The notes: generated by a model not told the origin, from the letters alone. Positions 16,036 through 23,688 are shown, numbered from the stretch's first letter. The stretch is DNA of 64,000 bases from Melioribacter roseus P3M-2 (GCF_000279145.1 NC_018178.1:3109688-3173687), one strand, 5' to 3'. Translations and numbers: made by a program.

Positions 16036-16051
16036 TTCATAAATACATTCT

Positions 16052-16966
16052 CTAAAACTCGATCCCATTCCTGATCTTATATGCCAGTTCAATGGAAGGG
16101 CGGGCGTCGTAAATGCCGTATCCTTTACCGTCCAATATATCGCGATAAACGACTGTGTGCAGATCGGTAAATCCTTCGGTAAATTCGAGTTCTTCCCCGT
16201 CAATTTTTATAGAACGGTAAGTTCTTTTTCCGGCGGATTTAACGCTTTCCGGCAGGTCATCGTAATTAATCGAAAGATTCCATTTGACAAAAGCATTTCT
16301 CAGTTCCAATTCACCCTGCATAGCACGTCTGTTGTTTTCGATAAGCCGGGAATGTATCGGATGACCGAAAATCCAGATCAACATATCGAAAAAGTGAATA
16401 CCAATATTAGTCGCTACGCCGCCCGATTTTTCAAGGCTTCCTTTCCACGAAAAGTCGTACCACAGTCCGCGCGATGTGATATAATCGAGACTGATATCGA
16501 ATTTTTTATCCGGTTGAGACTTAATCGCAGTATCAACTTTCCGTTTCAGTTCAATAATTGACGGATGCGTTCTCAGTTGCAATACGGTATAAACTTTTCT
16601 TCCCGTTTCCTTTTCGACAGTTTCAAGCGCGTCGAGATTCCACGGATTTAATACAAGCGGTTTTTCGCAAATTGCATCCGCTCCTATTCTTAAAGCAAGA
16701 CGTATATGAGAATCGTGTAAAAAATTCGGCGAGCAAATCGACAGAAAGTGGACGCGCTCCGACTCGGATTTTCTGTGCAGTAAATCGAGGTGACGTTCGA
16801 ACCGTTCGAATTCAACAAAAAAACTTGCGTCGGGGAAATAGCTATCCAACAGTCCCACAGAATCGTGAGGATCCAATGCGGCTACGAGATTATGTCCGGT
16901 TTCTTTTATGGCTTTCAAATGTCTTGGGGCTATATAGCCCGCTACTCCTGTAATTGCAAAGTTCAT
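16052..16966 (-). CDS. wbpB: UDP-N-acetylglucosaminuronate 3-dehydrogenase (WbpB/WlbA, Gfo/Idh/MocA family)
   Basis: The 304-residue oxidoreductase begins MNFAITGVAGYIAPRHLKAI (Rossmann NAD site) and has CSPNFLHDSHIRLALRIGAD, ICEKPLVLNPWNL (the EKP motif) and GVATNIGIHFFDMLIWIFG. WbpB/WlbA oxidises C3 of UDP-GlcNAcA, giving the keto sugar for the aminotransferase WbpE; no WbpE gene is in this window. The ATG at 16966 lies 4 nt from a heptamer array (16971-17012) that fills the gap to the S23 gene, and no ribosome binding site is visible. Confidence 0.88.
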   Translation of the reverse strand: MNFAITGVAGYIAPRHLKAIKETGHNLVAALDPHDSVGLLDSYFPDASFFVEFERFERHLDLLHRKSESERVHFLSICSPNFLHDSHIRLALRIGADAICEKPLVLNPWNLDALETVEKETGRKVYTVLQLRTHPSIIELKRKVDTAIKSQPDKKFDISLDYITSRGLWYDFSWKGSLEKSGGVATNIGIHFFDMLIWIFGHPIHSRLIENNRRAMQGELELRNAFVKWNLSINYDDLPESVKSAGKRTYRSIKIDGEELEFTEGFTDLHTVVYRDILDGKGYGIYDARPSIELAYKIRNGIEF

Positions 16967-16970
16967 GGCG

Positions 16971-17012
16971 TTTAGGGGTTAGGGGTTAGGGATTAGTTGT
17001 TAGGGGTTAGTG
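16971..17012. repeat. Left heptamer array of S23 locus B
   Basis: Six gapless 7-bp units: TTTAGGG (16971-16977), GTTAGGG, GTTAGGG, ATTAGTT, GTTAGGG and GTTAGTG (17006-17012). The array ends exactly at the S23 stop codon (17013-17015) and begins 4 nt from the wbpB ATG. Its inverted partner lies at 17426-17460. The unit differs from that of locus A (CTGGTNA). Confidence 0.82.
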
Positions 17013-17384
17013 TCATGATTTGTCGGATTTTGTTTTTAATGAATTTATTAGTCCGTTTATCATTTTTCCTATTTCTTCTAATTCTTGTAAATAATTTTCA
17101 TAGTCAGTTTTTGATATATAATTCAAATCTTTTGTTAATAATAACAAATACACTACTTCCGAAACTGAGCCGCGTGCAATAGTCAGAAATTTAATATAAT
17201 CTTTGGTTGTGTATCTTCCAAAACCTTCCGCAATATTGGTTGGTATTGATATAACAGCTCTTAATAACTGTTCTGTAATTCTGAATTTCTCATCTTTTGG
17301 GAAGGATTTTGTTAACTCATAAATATTCAGAACTAATTGATGAGCCTTCTGCCATACATGTAAATCCTGGAATTTACTTACCAT
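17013..17384 (-). CDS. Four-helix-bundle protein (S23 family), second copy
   Basis: The 123-residue protein has FQDLHVWQKAHQLVLNIYEL, EQLLRAVISIPTNIAEGFGR and FLTIARGSVSEVVYLLLL, the S23 signature. It lies between wbpA and wbpB, which are usually adjacent. Both gaps are filled by 7-bp arrays in inverted orientation (16971-17012 and 17426-17460), the same arrangement as the copy at 4633-4992. Function is unknown; a nucleic-acid-binding role is plausible from basic residues and from the related Avd protein, but this is inference. Confidence 0.86.
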   Translation of the reverse strand: MVSKFQDLHVWQKAHQLVLNIYELTKSFPKDEKFRITEQLLRAVISIPTNIAEGFGRYTTKDYIKFLTIARGSVSEVVYLLLLTKDLNYISKTDYENYLQELEEIGKMINGLINSLKTKSDKS

Positions 17385-17425
17385 AATTTTATAATTATTA
17401 TCTCATAACCATCAAATGATAATTC

Positions 17426-17460
17426 CCCACAAATCCCCAGTCCCTGATCCCTAGTCCCTA
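17426..17460. repeat. Right heptamer array of S23 locus B
   Basis: Five 7-bp units: CCCACAA (17426-17432), ATCCCCA, GTCCCTG, ATCCCTA and GTCCCTA (17454-17460). On the minus strand these are TAGGGAC-like units, the same family as the left array. The array begins 1 nt after the wbpA stop TGA (17462-17464). Confidence 0.8.
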
Positions 17461-17461
17461 A

Positions 17462-18835
17462 TCAAGCCTTAAACACATTCCCCTCGTGCAGTCCTTTAAT
17501 TTTAAATGCATTGCGGGTATCGAGAATCAATCGGGCATGTTTGCGAATAAATGTGTAATCGTAGTCGTCATGGTCTGTTGCAAGCAGAACCAAATCATAA
17601 AGTTTTATAGTGTCTTTTCTCAGTTCAACAGAATGCATGTCGAATTTATATTTTCTTGTGGGCGGCAGCTTTGGTACATAGGGATCGTTGTAATCGATTT
17701 CCGCGCCGCGTTCCCGCAACAGTTCGATTAATTTTAATGAAGGCGATTCTCTCATATCATCAACATTCTTTTTGTATGCAACGCCCAGTATTAAAATTTT
17801 ACTTCCTTTGATCGCCTTGTAATTTTCGTTTAATACTTCTATAGCTCTTTCAACTACGTAATAAGGTTGAAACGTATTTACTTCGCCCGCCAGTTCGATG
17901 AATTTGGTATTGATTTCATATTCGCGAGCTTTCCATGTCAGATAAAACGGATCGATCGGAATGCAATGCCCGCCGAGACCCGGACCCGGATAAAACGCCT
18001 GAAAGCCGAACGGTTTTGTTTTAGCGGCGTCTATCACTTCCCATATATCGATATTCATCTTTTCGAATACAACCTTCAACTCGTTTACAAGCGCGATATT
18101 GACGGAACGATAAATATTTTCAAGGAGTTTCGCCGCTTCAGCCACGCGCGGAGACGATACGGGCACCGTAGTTTTTACAATCTTGTTATACAACGCTACC
18201 GTTATCTCTCTGCAGCTTTCGGTCACTCCTCCCACAATTTTTGGTATTGTGCTCGTAGTAAAATCTTTATTGCCGGGGTCTTCTCTTTCCGGACTGAACG
18301 CCAGAAAGAAGTCCTTGCCGACGGTGTAAGAATCAGGTACCGGGGATTTGGGATTAGGGGTTAGTGTATTTTGAACATGCGGCGCCGATTCGAATAACGG
18401 CAATAAAATTTCTTCGGTCGTACCGGGATACGTTGTGCTTTCGAGCGTTATCAACTGTCCTTTCCGTAAGTGTTTTTGTATTGTTTCAGCCGTCGCTTTA
18501 ACGTATTTCATATCCGGTTCGCGATGCTCATCCAGAGGAGTGGGAACGCAAATAATAACTGCGTCGCATTCTTTCAATTTTGAAAAATCCGAGGTAGCTT
18601 TGAATTTCTTTTTCTTGATAATATCTTTAATCAATTTAGAATCGATATGTTTGATATAACTTTTTCCTTCGTTCAATAAAGGTATCTTGTTTTCATCGAC
18701 GTCGAAACCGATAACTTCGAATCCGTTATTTGCAAATGCAAGAGTAAGAGGCAAACCGACATATCCCATACCGATAATGCCGATTACCGCTTTTCCGTTT
18801 TCAATTTTTTCAAGAAGTTCTTTTTTGAAATGCAT
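17462..18835 (-). CDS. wbpA: UDP-N-acetyl-D-glucosamine 6-dehydrogenase (WbpA) with repeat-derived insertion
   Basis: The 457-residue UDP-sugar dehydrogenase has NAD site GIIGMGYVGLPLTLAFANNG, CVPTPLDEHREPD, AFSPEREDPGN, catalytic Cys291 in GPGLGGHCIPIDPFYL, and AYKKNVDDMRESPSLKL. It oxidises UDP-GlcNAc to UDP-GlcNAcA, the first step of the route. Residues about 152-169 (HVQNTLTPNPKSPVPDSY) are extra compared with the usual ES-xGLKVGKDFF spacing. They are encoded by a short heptamer array (18343-18370) of the same type as in the intergenic regions, inserted without breaking the frame. The start at 18835 is supported by family length; the leader and promoter lie far upstream. Confidence 0.9.
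   Translation of the reverse strand: MHFKKELLEKIENGKAVIGIIGMGYVGLPLTLAFANNGFEVIGFDVDENKIPLLNEGKSYIKHIDSKLIKDIIKKKKFKATSDFSKLKECDAVIICVPTPLDEHREPDMKYVKATAETIQKHLRKGQLITLESTTYPGTTEEILLPLFESAPHVQNTLTPNPKSPVPDSYTVGKDFFLAFSPEREDPGNKDFTTSTIPKIVGGVTESCREITVALYNKIVKTTVPVSSPRVAEAAKLLENIYRSVNIALVNELKVVFEKMNIDIWEVIDAAKTKPFGFQAFYPGPGLGGHCIPIDPFYLTWKAREYEINTKFIELAGEVNTFQPYYVVERAIEVLNENYKAIKGSKILILGVAYKKNVDDMRESPSLKLIELLRERGAEIDYNDPYVPKLPPTRKYKFDMHSVELRKDTIKLYDLVLLATDHDDYDYTFIRKHARLILDTRNAFKIKGLHEGNVFKA
18343..18370. repeat. Heptamer array inside wbpA, in frame
   Basis: Units GGGATTT (18343-18349), GGGATTA, GGGGTTA and GTGTATT (18364-18370). They match the intergenic TTAGGGA family and encode the peptide NTLTPNPKSP on the minus strand. 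Confidence 0.72.
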
Positions 18836-18909
18836 TTATCCCTCTTTAGTTAATAGTTAATTGTTATTAATTTATCGTCTATTGTTTAGGCGCGCGGAAT
18901 AATTTTTTT

Positions 18910-19063
18910 ATTACCAAGATTACAAGATTACCAAGATTACAAGATTACCAAGATTACCAAGATTACAAGATTACCAAGATTACCAAGATTACCAAGATTC
19001 CAAGATTACAAGATTGCAAATTACCAGGAACTAAGAACCCCAAAACTCCCAAACCCCAAAACC
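18910..19063. repeat. Tandem ATTACCAAG / ATTACAAG array upstream of wbpA
   Basis: About a dozen near-perfect units alternate between 9 bp (ATTACCAAG) and 8 bp (ATTACAAG), followed by ATTGCAA, TTACCAGGAACTAAGAAC and CTCCCAAACCCCAAAACC. A degraded copy in the same orientation is downstream of wbpB (15945-16035). The period is too short, and spacers are lacking, so it is not a CRISPR array. Confidence 0.8.
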
Positions 19064-19146
19064 ACGAATGCACGAATTCACTAAAAGATAACCGACGAAT
19101 AATTTGCATATGACTTTTAATTAATATTTACGAATGATTAATGATT

Positions 19147-19183
19147 GAGATACTTCCCCCGCCGTTGGCGGGGTCGTATGACA
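19147..19183. repeat. Partial composite repeat (right hairpin half)
   Basis: GAGATACTTCCCCCGCCGTT, the paired GGCGGGG and GTCGTATGACA: only the second hairpin and right end of the two-hairpin element. Confidence 0.6.
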
Positions 19184-19237
19184 CTACTGTAATAATTTTA
19201 CTTTCAGTATTGTATTCAGACTAAAAAAACTGTAACA

Positions 19238-19351
19238 TGTCATTCTGAGGAATCCCGCTACAAGCGGGATGACGAAGAATCTGAGTGACTATTTAATTTA
19301 CTTAACTGACTTGGAGATACTTCGCCCGCTAAAGCGGGACTCAGTATGACA
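19238..19351. repeat. Two-hairpin composite repeat, copy g (complete)
   Basis: TGTCATTCTGAGGAA, hairpin TCCCGCTACAAGCGGGA, ACGAAGAATCTGAGTGAC, a linker, GGAGATACTTC, hairpin GCCCGCTAAAGCGGG and TCAGTATGACA. With the adjoining heptamers and the ops-like element it forms a stretch of about 150 bp repeated at 13765-13911. Confidence 0.7.
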
Positions 19352-19368
19352 GTTCACTAATCCCTAAT

Positions 19369-19408
19369 CCCTAAACAACACAGCTCCGCCACGTGAGTCA
19401 CATGGCTC
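19369..19408 (-). promoter_or_regulatory. Hairpin plus ops-like leader element, copy 2
   Basis: Identical over 40 bp to 13872-13911. On the minus strand the hairpin GCCATGTGACTCACGTGGC continues into GGCGGAGCTGTG, similar to the ops core GGCGGTAGCGTG. It lies between the promoter at 19567-19575 and wbpA, as expected for a polysaccharide-operon leader read by a NusG paralogue. No NusG-like gene is in the window. Confidence 0.52.
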
Positions 19409-19566
19409 TGTAAGATTAGACAAGAAAGCCGTTAAACCGAAGTAGAATTAATCGAATTGTTCCGATTCAACGGTCAGTATAACTTTATAAATTAAGGTAT
19501 CGAATTCTTGCGGTATATATGTGTAACTTTCGCCCTTTCTGTATTCAGCCCTAACCAAACTTGTAT

Positions 19567-19575
19567 GCAAATATA
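19567..19575 (-). promoter_or_regulatory. Bacteroidota-type promoter for the wbpA operon
   Basis: On the minus strand TATATTTGC matches the TAnnTTTG -7 box. The -33 box is poor (TTTC at the right distance). The 18 bp around it (19561-19578) are identical to the promoter of leader copy 1. Confidence 0.45.
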
Positions 19576-19662
19576 TAACATTTATTTATCAAACGAAAAG
19601 GATCTGGCATTAATATTAAATTCACAATCAAAGTAAATGCCGTGTTAAAATTTATTCAGTAA

Positions 19663-20415
19663 TCAATCGCCGAGTTTCAATATTATATTTTCTTTTTTCC
19701 TCTTTTCGAGCGCTTCGGATTTTAACGTAGATTTGAACAAGTCAAAAACGCTCAGATTATCTTTTACTATTTTAAAAGTTTCTTTTTCATCTGTGCGTTC
19801 CGATTTAAAGTCGATCTTATTTTTGTCTACAGACGGTTTATTCAAAACATCGGCTGTTCGACTTTCTTCTCTTAGATTACCAAGTTCGTTTTCGGTATCA
19901 TGAGCGGCGGATTCCTCGTCTTTAAAAGCGGGATCGAGAGCAAAAACCGCCAGCGCAAAGATTTTATCGTTTTGATTTTTCGCTTCGGAGGCGCGCATAT
20001 CGAAACTGTAAATTTCGGTATAATTGCTTCCTCTGCCGATATTGGTAAGTCCAACCTGTTGAATCTTAAATCTGAATTGATCGACCGGCTTGCTGAATTT
20101 AAGATGCGGCAAATCTTTTATTGCATATATCGGATCGAAGTAAATCAATTCGACAGCTCCGTCTATCTCGAGGAAAAAACCGTACTTAGTCGAATAAGCG
20201 TCGAGTTGAGGGTCGTTGGACAAGAGCCTGTAGACAATAAGATTCTTGGCTACAGGCTCTTTAACAATATTGCATACTTCGGTATAGCCTATCGGTTTGG
20301 GTTGTTTAACCGGCTCCCTTTTATATATAATCCTGAAATTATCGTCCCTGTCGAAACGGTTCTGCGAATAAATCAGTATGTCTTTTCCTCGAACGTCGAG
20401 CGTTTCCAAATACAT
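19663..20415 (-). CDS. Uncharacterised 250-residue protein linked to glycogen phosphorylase
   Basis: I do not recognise the family. The N-terminal half (MYLETLDVRGKDILIYSQNR, then VYRLLSNDPQLDAY and LKFSKPVDQFRFKIQQVGLT) looks like a folded beta-rich domain. After about residue 165 the sequence becomes charged and low in complexity (ESAAHDTENELGNLREESR and further), suggesting a flexible tail. There is no signal peptide or membrane segment, so it is probably cytoplasmic. It begins 6 nt after the glgP stop and should be co-transcribed. A regulatory or carbohydrate-binding role is possible but not shown. Confidence 0.7.
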   Translation of the reverse strand: MYLETLDVRGKDILIYSQNRFDRDDNFRIIYKREPVKQPKPIGYTEVCNIVKEPVAKNLIVYRLLSNDPQLDAYSTKYGFFLEIDGAVELIYFDPIYAIKDLPHLKFSKPVDQFRFKIQQVGLTNIGRGSNYTEIYSFDMRASEAKNQNDKIFALAVFALDPAFKDEESAAHDTENELGNLREESRTADVLNKPSVDKNKIDFKSERTDEKETFKIVKDNLSVFDLFKSTLKSEALEKRKKENIILKLGD

Positions 20416-20421
20416 AATTTT

Positions 20422-22983
20422 CTAAGCCCATCTGATTAAACCAAGTTCGAACTGGTTGATCAGCAATTCGTGTTTCGGAAGAATACGCAACGTAAAACCG
20501 AACTGTCCGGTATTGACGCATTCAATTTCTCCGCGATATGTATATCTGTTGTCTTTCGATTTTTTCGGAACGTAAGTCATCGTCACGAAATTTTTATCTT
20601 TTTCTCCGTTATCTATTTTACCGTAATAAATCTGAACGTCGATATCTTTAGGCGTAAGGTCTCCGAGTTCCACTTCCGCCGTTATCGGGTATTTATTGCC
20701 TACTTTCAATTCAACGCCTTTAAGTTCTTCTGCAATGCTTATGAATTTAACATTGCTCCAGTTTTGATATACTTTTTGTTTCCAGGCGGAAAATTCTTTT
20801 GCTTTTTTCCATTTATTATTCATCAGCAATAGGCGTTTTTCGTAGGCTTTGAAATAGAAGCGTTCGGAATATTCGCGAACCATGCGATGCGTATTGAAAA
20901 ACGGTCCGAGAGCGCGCATTGAATTTTTCATCATTGCAATCCAGCCGCGGGGGAGTTTGTCTTCGCCTCTGTTATAGAAAAGAGGAATAATTTCCTTTTC
21001 GATCATTTCATAGATTAGTCGCGATTCCACTTCGTCCTGGTAGTCGAGATTTTCATATTCTTCGCCGTTGCCTATTTTCCATCCGACTTCGTGATTATAA
21101 GCTTCGTCCCACCAGCCGTCGAGCACGCTCAGATTCAATCCGCCGTTTGCAATTACTTTCATGCCGGAAGTGCCGCTGGCTTCGAGAGGTCTGCGCGGAT
21201 TATTCAGCCAGACGTCGCATCCTTCAACCATATAACGCGCGACATTCATATCGTAGTTTTCGATGAAAACTATCTTCTTGCGCAATGACGGTTCTTTTGT
21301 CATTGCTATCACTTCCTGAATCAGTTTTTTACCTTCCTCGTCTTTAGGGTGAGCTTTGCCTGCAAAGATCAACTGAACGGGATAATCGGGATTGCATAAA
21401 ATACTTTCGAGGCGTTCTATATCCCTGAAAATCAAATTGGCTCTTTTATATGTGGCAAACCTGCGGGCAAATCCGATAGTCAATGCCTGAGCGTCGAGCA
21501 CTTCCTTTGCGGCGTTTATTTCCGAAGCCGAGCCGCCGCGTTGCATAATCTGTTTTTTCAAACGGTTGCGCGCAAATGCGACGAGTCTTTCGCGCCGTCT
21601 TTCGTGCGTACGCCACAATTCTTCGTCAGGAATTTCGTCGATTCTTTTCCATACTTCTTCATCGGAAGGGTCGCGGTTGAATTTTTCTCCCAGATAACGG
21701 TAGAGCAATTCGTACATATCGTTCGACAGATGCGAATGAATATGAACTCCGTTTGTAACGTGTTCAATCGGAATTTCGTCGAACGGAATATCCGGGAATC
21801 CGCTCTGCCACATTTTTTTGGATACCTGTCCGTGTAATTTACTTACGCCGTTTACGAATCCCGCCATATTCATTGCCAGATGCGCCATATTGAAATTTGT
21901 CGGCGGTTTGTCTTTAACAATCGTTCCGAGTTTGTAAAAGGTTTTATCGTCGATCTGTAGTTCGTTTCTGTAATAAGCGCCGAAATATTTTTCCATCAAA
22001 TCATTCGGGAAAATGTCGATTCCGGCGGGCACCGGAGTATGCGTGGTAAAAATATTGGAATGGAAATTTATGTCTTTAGCTTCGTTGAACGATAGTCCGT
22101 ATAATTTTATTAAAAGTCGAATTCTTTCGAGCGACAGAAAAGCCGAATGTCCTTCGTTCATATGGCAAACCAGCGGGCGCAGTTCCATGGCATGTAGAGC
22201 GCGGATGCCTCCGATACCCAATACGATTTCCTGCTGTATACGCGTTTCGATATTTCCGCCGTAGAGAGTGCGCGTAATCTTTCTGTCTTCCTCCCTGTTC
22301 TCGGGCACATTCGTATCGAGAAGATATAGCGGTATTCTTCCGATTTCGATTTTCCAGATCTGGAAATAAACTTTTCTGCCGGGGAAGTCGAGTTCTATTT
22401 TGAGCGGCGTATTATCCTTATTAGTAATAAGCGTCATCGGTTGATTGTAGAAATCGGTAATCTCGTACCTCTCCTGCTGCCAGCCGTCGTTCGTAAGGTA
22501 CTGCTGGAAATATCCTTCCTTGTAGCAAAGTCCTACTGCTACAAGCGGAATTCCGAGGTCGCTGGAAGACTTGAGATGGTCTCCGGAGAGCACGCCGAGG
22601 CCGCCCGAATAAATTTGCAAAGATTCTGTTAATCCGTACTCGGCGGAAAAATATGCAATTACATTTTCATTACCGTAATTATAATTTTTTTGATACCAAG
22701 TCTTTTCTTCTTTATAAACTTTGAGTTGAGTATAGACTCTGTCCATATGCGCCAGAAAGCTGTCGTCGGCCGCAACGTCGTTCAATCTTTTTTGACTTAT
22801 TTTTCCGAGCATCAATACAGGATTATGATACGTCTCTTCCCACAATTGCGGGTCGAGTCTTCTCAACAAATCGATTGCGTCGTAATTCCATGTCCAGAAA
22901 AGATTGTAAACAATTTCCCTGAGCGGTTCGAGTTTCTTCGGCAACGAAGGTATTACATTAAATCTGCCAATATAGTTGACCAT
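20422..22983 (-). CDS. glgP: Alpha-glucan (glycogen) phosphorylase
   Basis: The 853-residue enzyme is of the type with an N-terminal DUF3417 region (LEPLREIVYNLFWTWNYDAI) followed by the GT35 catalytic domain. Visible motifs are FSAEYGLTESLQIYSGGLGV, GDHLKSSSDLG, CHMNEGHSAFLSLER and the PLP/phosphate region EASGTSGMKVIANGGLNLSV. It releases glucose-1-phosphate from glycogen or maltodextrin. The length fits the family (about 850). It is followed after 6 nt by an unknown gene; upstream lies a repeat-rich gap with no clear promoter. Confidence 0.93.
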   Translation of the reverse strand: MVNYIGRFNVIPSLPKKLEPLREIVYNLFWTWNYDAIDLLRRLDPQLWEETYHNPVLMLGKISQKRLNDVAADDSFLAHMDRVYTQLKVYKEEKTWYQKNYNYGNENVIAYFSAEYGLTESLQIYSGGLGVLSGDHLKSSSDLGIPLVAVGLCYKEGYFQQYLTNDGWQQERYEITDFYNQPMTLITNKDNTPLKIELDFPGRKVYFQIWKIEIGRIPLYLLDTNVPENREEDRKITRTLYGGNIETRIQQEIVLGIGGIRALHAMELRPLVCHMNEGHSAFLSLERIRLLIKLYGLSFNEAKDINFHSNIFTTHTPVPAGIDIFPNDLMEKYFGAYYRNELQIDDKTFYKLGTIVKDKPPTNFNMAHLAMNMAGFVNGVSKLHGQVSKKMWQSGFPDIPFDEIPIEHVTNGVHIHSHLSNDMYELLYRYLGEKFNRDPSDEEVWKRIDEIPDEELWRTHERRRERLVAFARNRLKKQIMQRGGSASEINAAKEVLDAQALTIGFARRFATYKRANLIFRDIERLESILCNPDYPVQLIFAGKAHPKDEEGKKLIQEVIAMTKEPSLRKKIVFIENYDMNVARYMVEGCDVWLNNPRRPLEASGTSGMKVIANGGLNLSVLDGWWDEAYNHEVGWKIGNGEEYENLDYQDEVESRLIYEMIEKEIIPLFYNRGEDKLPRGWIAMMKNSMRALGPFFNTHRMVREYSERFYFKAYEKRLLLMNNKWKKAKEFSAWKQKVYQNWSNVKFISIAEELKGVELKVGNKYPITAEVELGDLTPKDIDVQIYYGKIDNGEKDKNFVTMTYVPKKSKDNRYTYRGEIECVNTGQFGFTLRILPKHELLINQFELGLIRWA

Positions 22984-23189
22984 TTATTTTTCCCTTTAAC
23001 TTGCTTTTATAAATAACGGTATTCAATTTAATAAATTTTTTTTAACAATGACAAGACAAAATATGGTTATTTGTCGATATTGTTCTGTTGAAATTTTATC
23101 CTAATGCGCTTTTGCGCGGATAACAAAGCAAACTCTTAATACATATTAATCGCTAAGAACACGGAGAGCGCCAAGGTATTGTAGCATAG

Positions 23190-23304
23190 TGTCATACTGA
23201 GCCCCGCTTTAGCGGGCAAAGTATCTCTCAGTCAGTTAAGCAAATCAAATAGTCACCGTCAGATTCTTCGTCAATCCGTCTGTGTCGGACTCCTCAGAAT
23301 GACA
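23190..23304. repeat. Two-hairpin composite repeat, inverted copy h
   Basis: TGTCATACTGAGCC, hairpin CCCGCTTTAGCGGG, AAAGTATCTC, a linker, GTCAGATTCTTCGTC, hairpin TCCGTCTGTGTCGGA and CTCAGAATGACA: the mirror arrangement of copies c, e and g. Confidence 0.66.
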
Positions 23305-23518
23305 CGTTACAGCATTTTTCCTTCTAAATATGAGGATTAAGTAAAATTAATACTATTTTGTCATTCTGAATCCCGTCGCAGACGGGTGAAGAATCTCAAT
23401 GGTATTTGTTTGAGTTTGCTTCGTCGTTCGCATTGCTCACTCCTCGCAAAGACAAAGTTTTGTTTAGATATTGCTTCCCCATACCACTCGTTCGCAAAGA
23501 CCTATACAATCCGCCATT

Positions 23519-23619
23519 TGTCATACTGACGCCGCCAACAGCGGGGGGGAAGTATCTCACCGGTATTTGTTTGAGTTTGCTTCGTCGTCCCGTCTACGTC
23601 GGGACTCCTCAGAATGACT
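23519..23619. repeat. Two-hairpin composite repeat, copy j
   Basis: TGTCATACTGACGCCGCC, AAGTATCTC, an insert shared with the CTCGCAAAGAC-type repeat (GTTTGCTTCGTCG), hairpin TCCCGTCTACGTCGGGA and CTCAGAATGAC. It appears to be a hybrid of two repeat types. Confidence 0.55.
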
Positions 23620-23662
23620 TTTTAATGTATTATAGTTTCGGATTTATAAGCGCGGGACAAAA

Positions 23663-23688
23663 AAAGTCCCGCATAAGAGCGGGACTTT
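23663..23688 (-). terminator. Rho-independent terminator of groESL
   Basis: On the minus strand AAAGTCCCGC, a 6-nt loop, and GCGGGACTTT are followed by a T run, 25 nt after the groEL stop. The stem is 10 bp. Confidence 0.85.

Larger units (their letters stand above)
15635..16051. other. Repeat-filled gap between GIY-YIG gene and wbpB
   Basis: No gene is supported. From left to right it has the repeat end AGATTCTTCAGAATGACA (15643-15660), a linker, a complete two-hairpin element (15716-15827), a fragment of a GC-richer palindromic repeat related to the widespread CATTGCGAGG type (about 15878-15925), and a degraded ATTACCAAG-like array with the tail CTCCCAAACCCCAAAACC (about 15945-16034). Confidence 0.6.
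18836..19662. other. Long leader and repeat region upstream of wbpA
   Basis: No gene is supported over about 830 bp. In the direction of transcription it has a Bacteroidota-type promoter (19567-19575), the hairpin/ops-like element (19408-19369), a short heptamer array (19375-19355), one complete and one partial two-hairpin repeat (19351-19238 and 19183-19147), and an 8/9-bp tandem array (19063-18910). Confidence 0.65.
22984..23662. other. Repeat-rich gap between groEL and glgP
   Basis: No gene is supported. It contains an inverted copy of the two-hairpin repeat (23190-23304), a short TGTCATTCTGA hairpin element (23359-23397), a CTCGCAAAGAC-type palindromic element (about 23409-23455), and another two-hairpin element with a G-rich loop (23519-23619). 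Confidence 0.6.

Noticed and set aside
15865-16203. Open frame of 112 codons on the minus strand
   Set aside because: It overlaps the wbpB 3' end and the repeat region, shows no domain or ribosome binding site, and its sequence is a shadow of wbpB in another frame.
16157-16953. Plus-strand open frames opposite wbpB
   Set aside because: Antisense shadows of a clear coding gene; composition is that of a reversed GC-richer gene.
16971-17012. Telomere-like TTAGGG sequence
   Set aside because: The resemblance is superficial: the array is internal, short, degenerate, and 7-bp rather than 6-bp in period, and is paired with an inverted array.
4633-17384. S23 genes as remnants of 23S rRNA intervening sequences
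   Set aside because: No rRNA sequence is present around either gene.
18910-19063. Possible CRISPR array
   Set aside because: The period is 8-9 bp with no unique spacers and no cas genes nearby; it is a simple tandem array.
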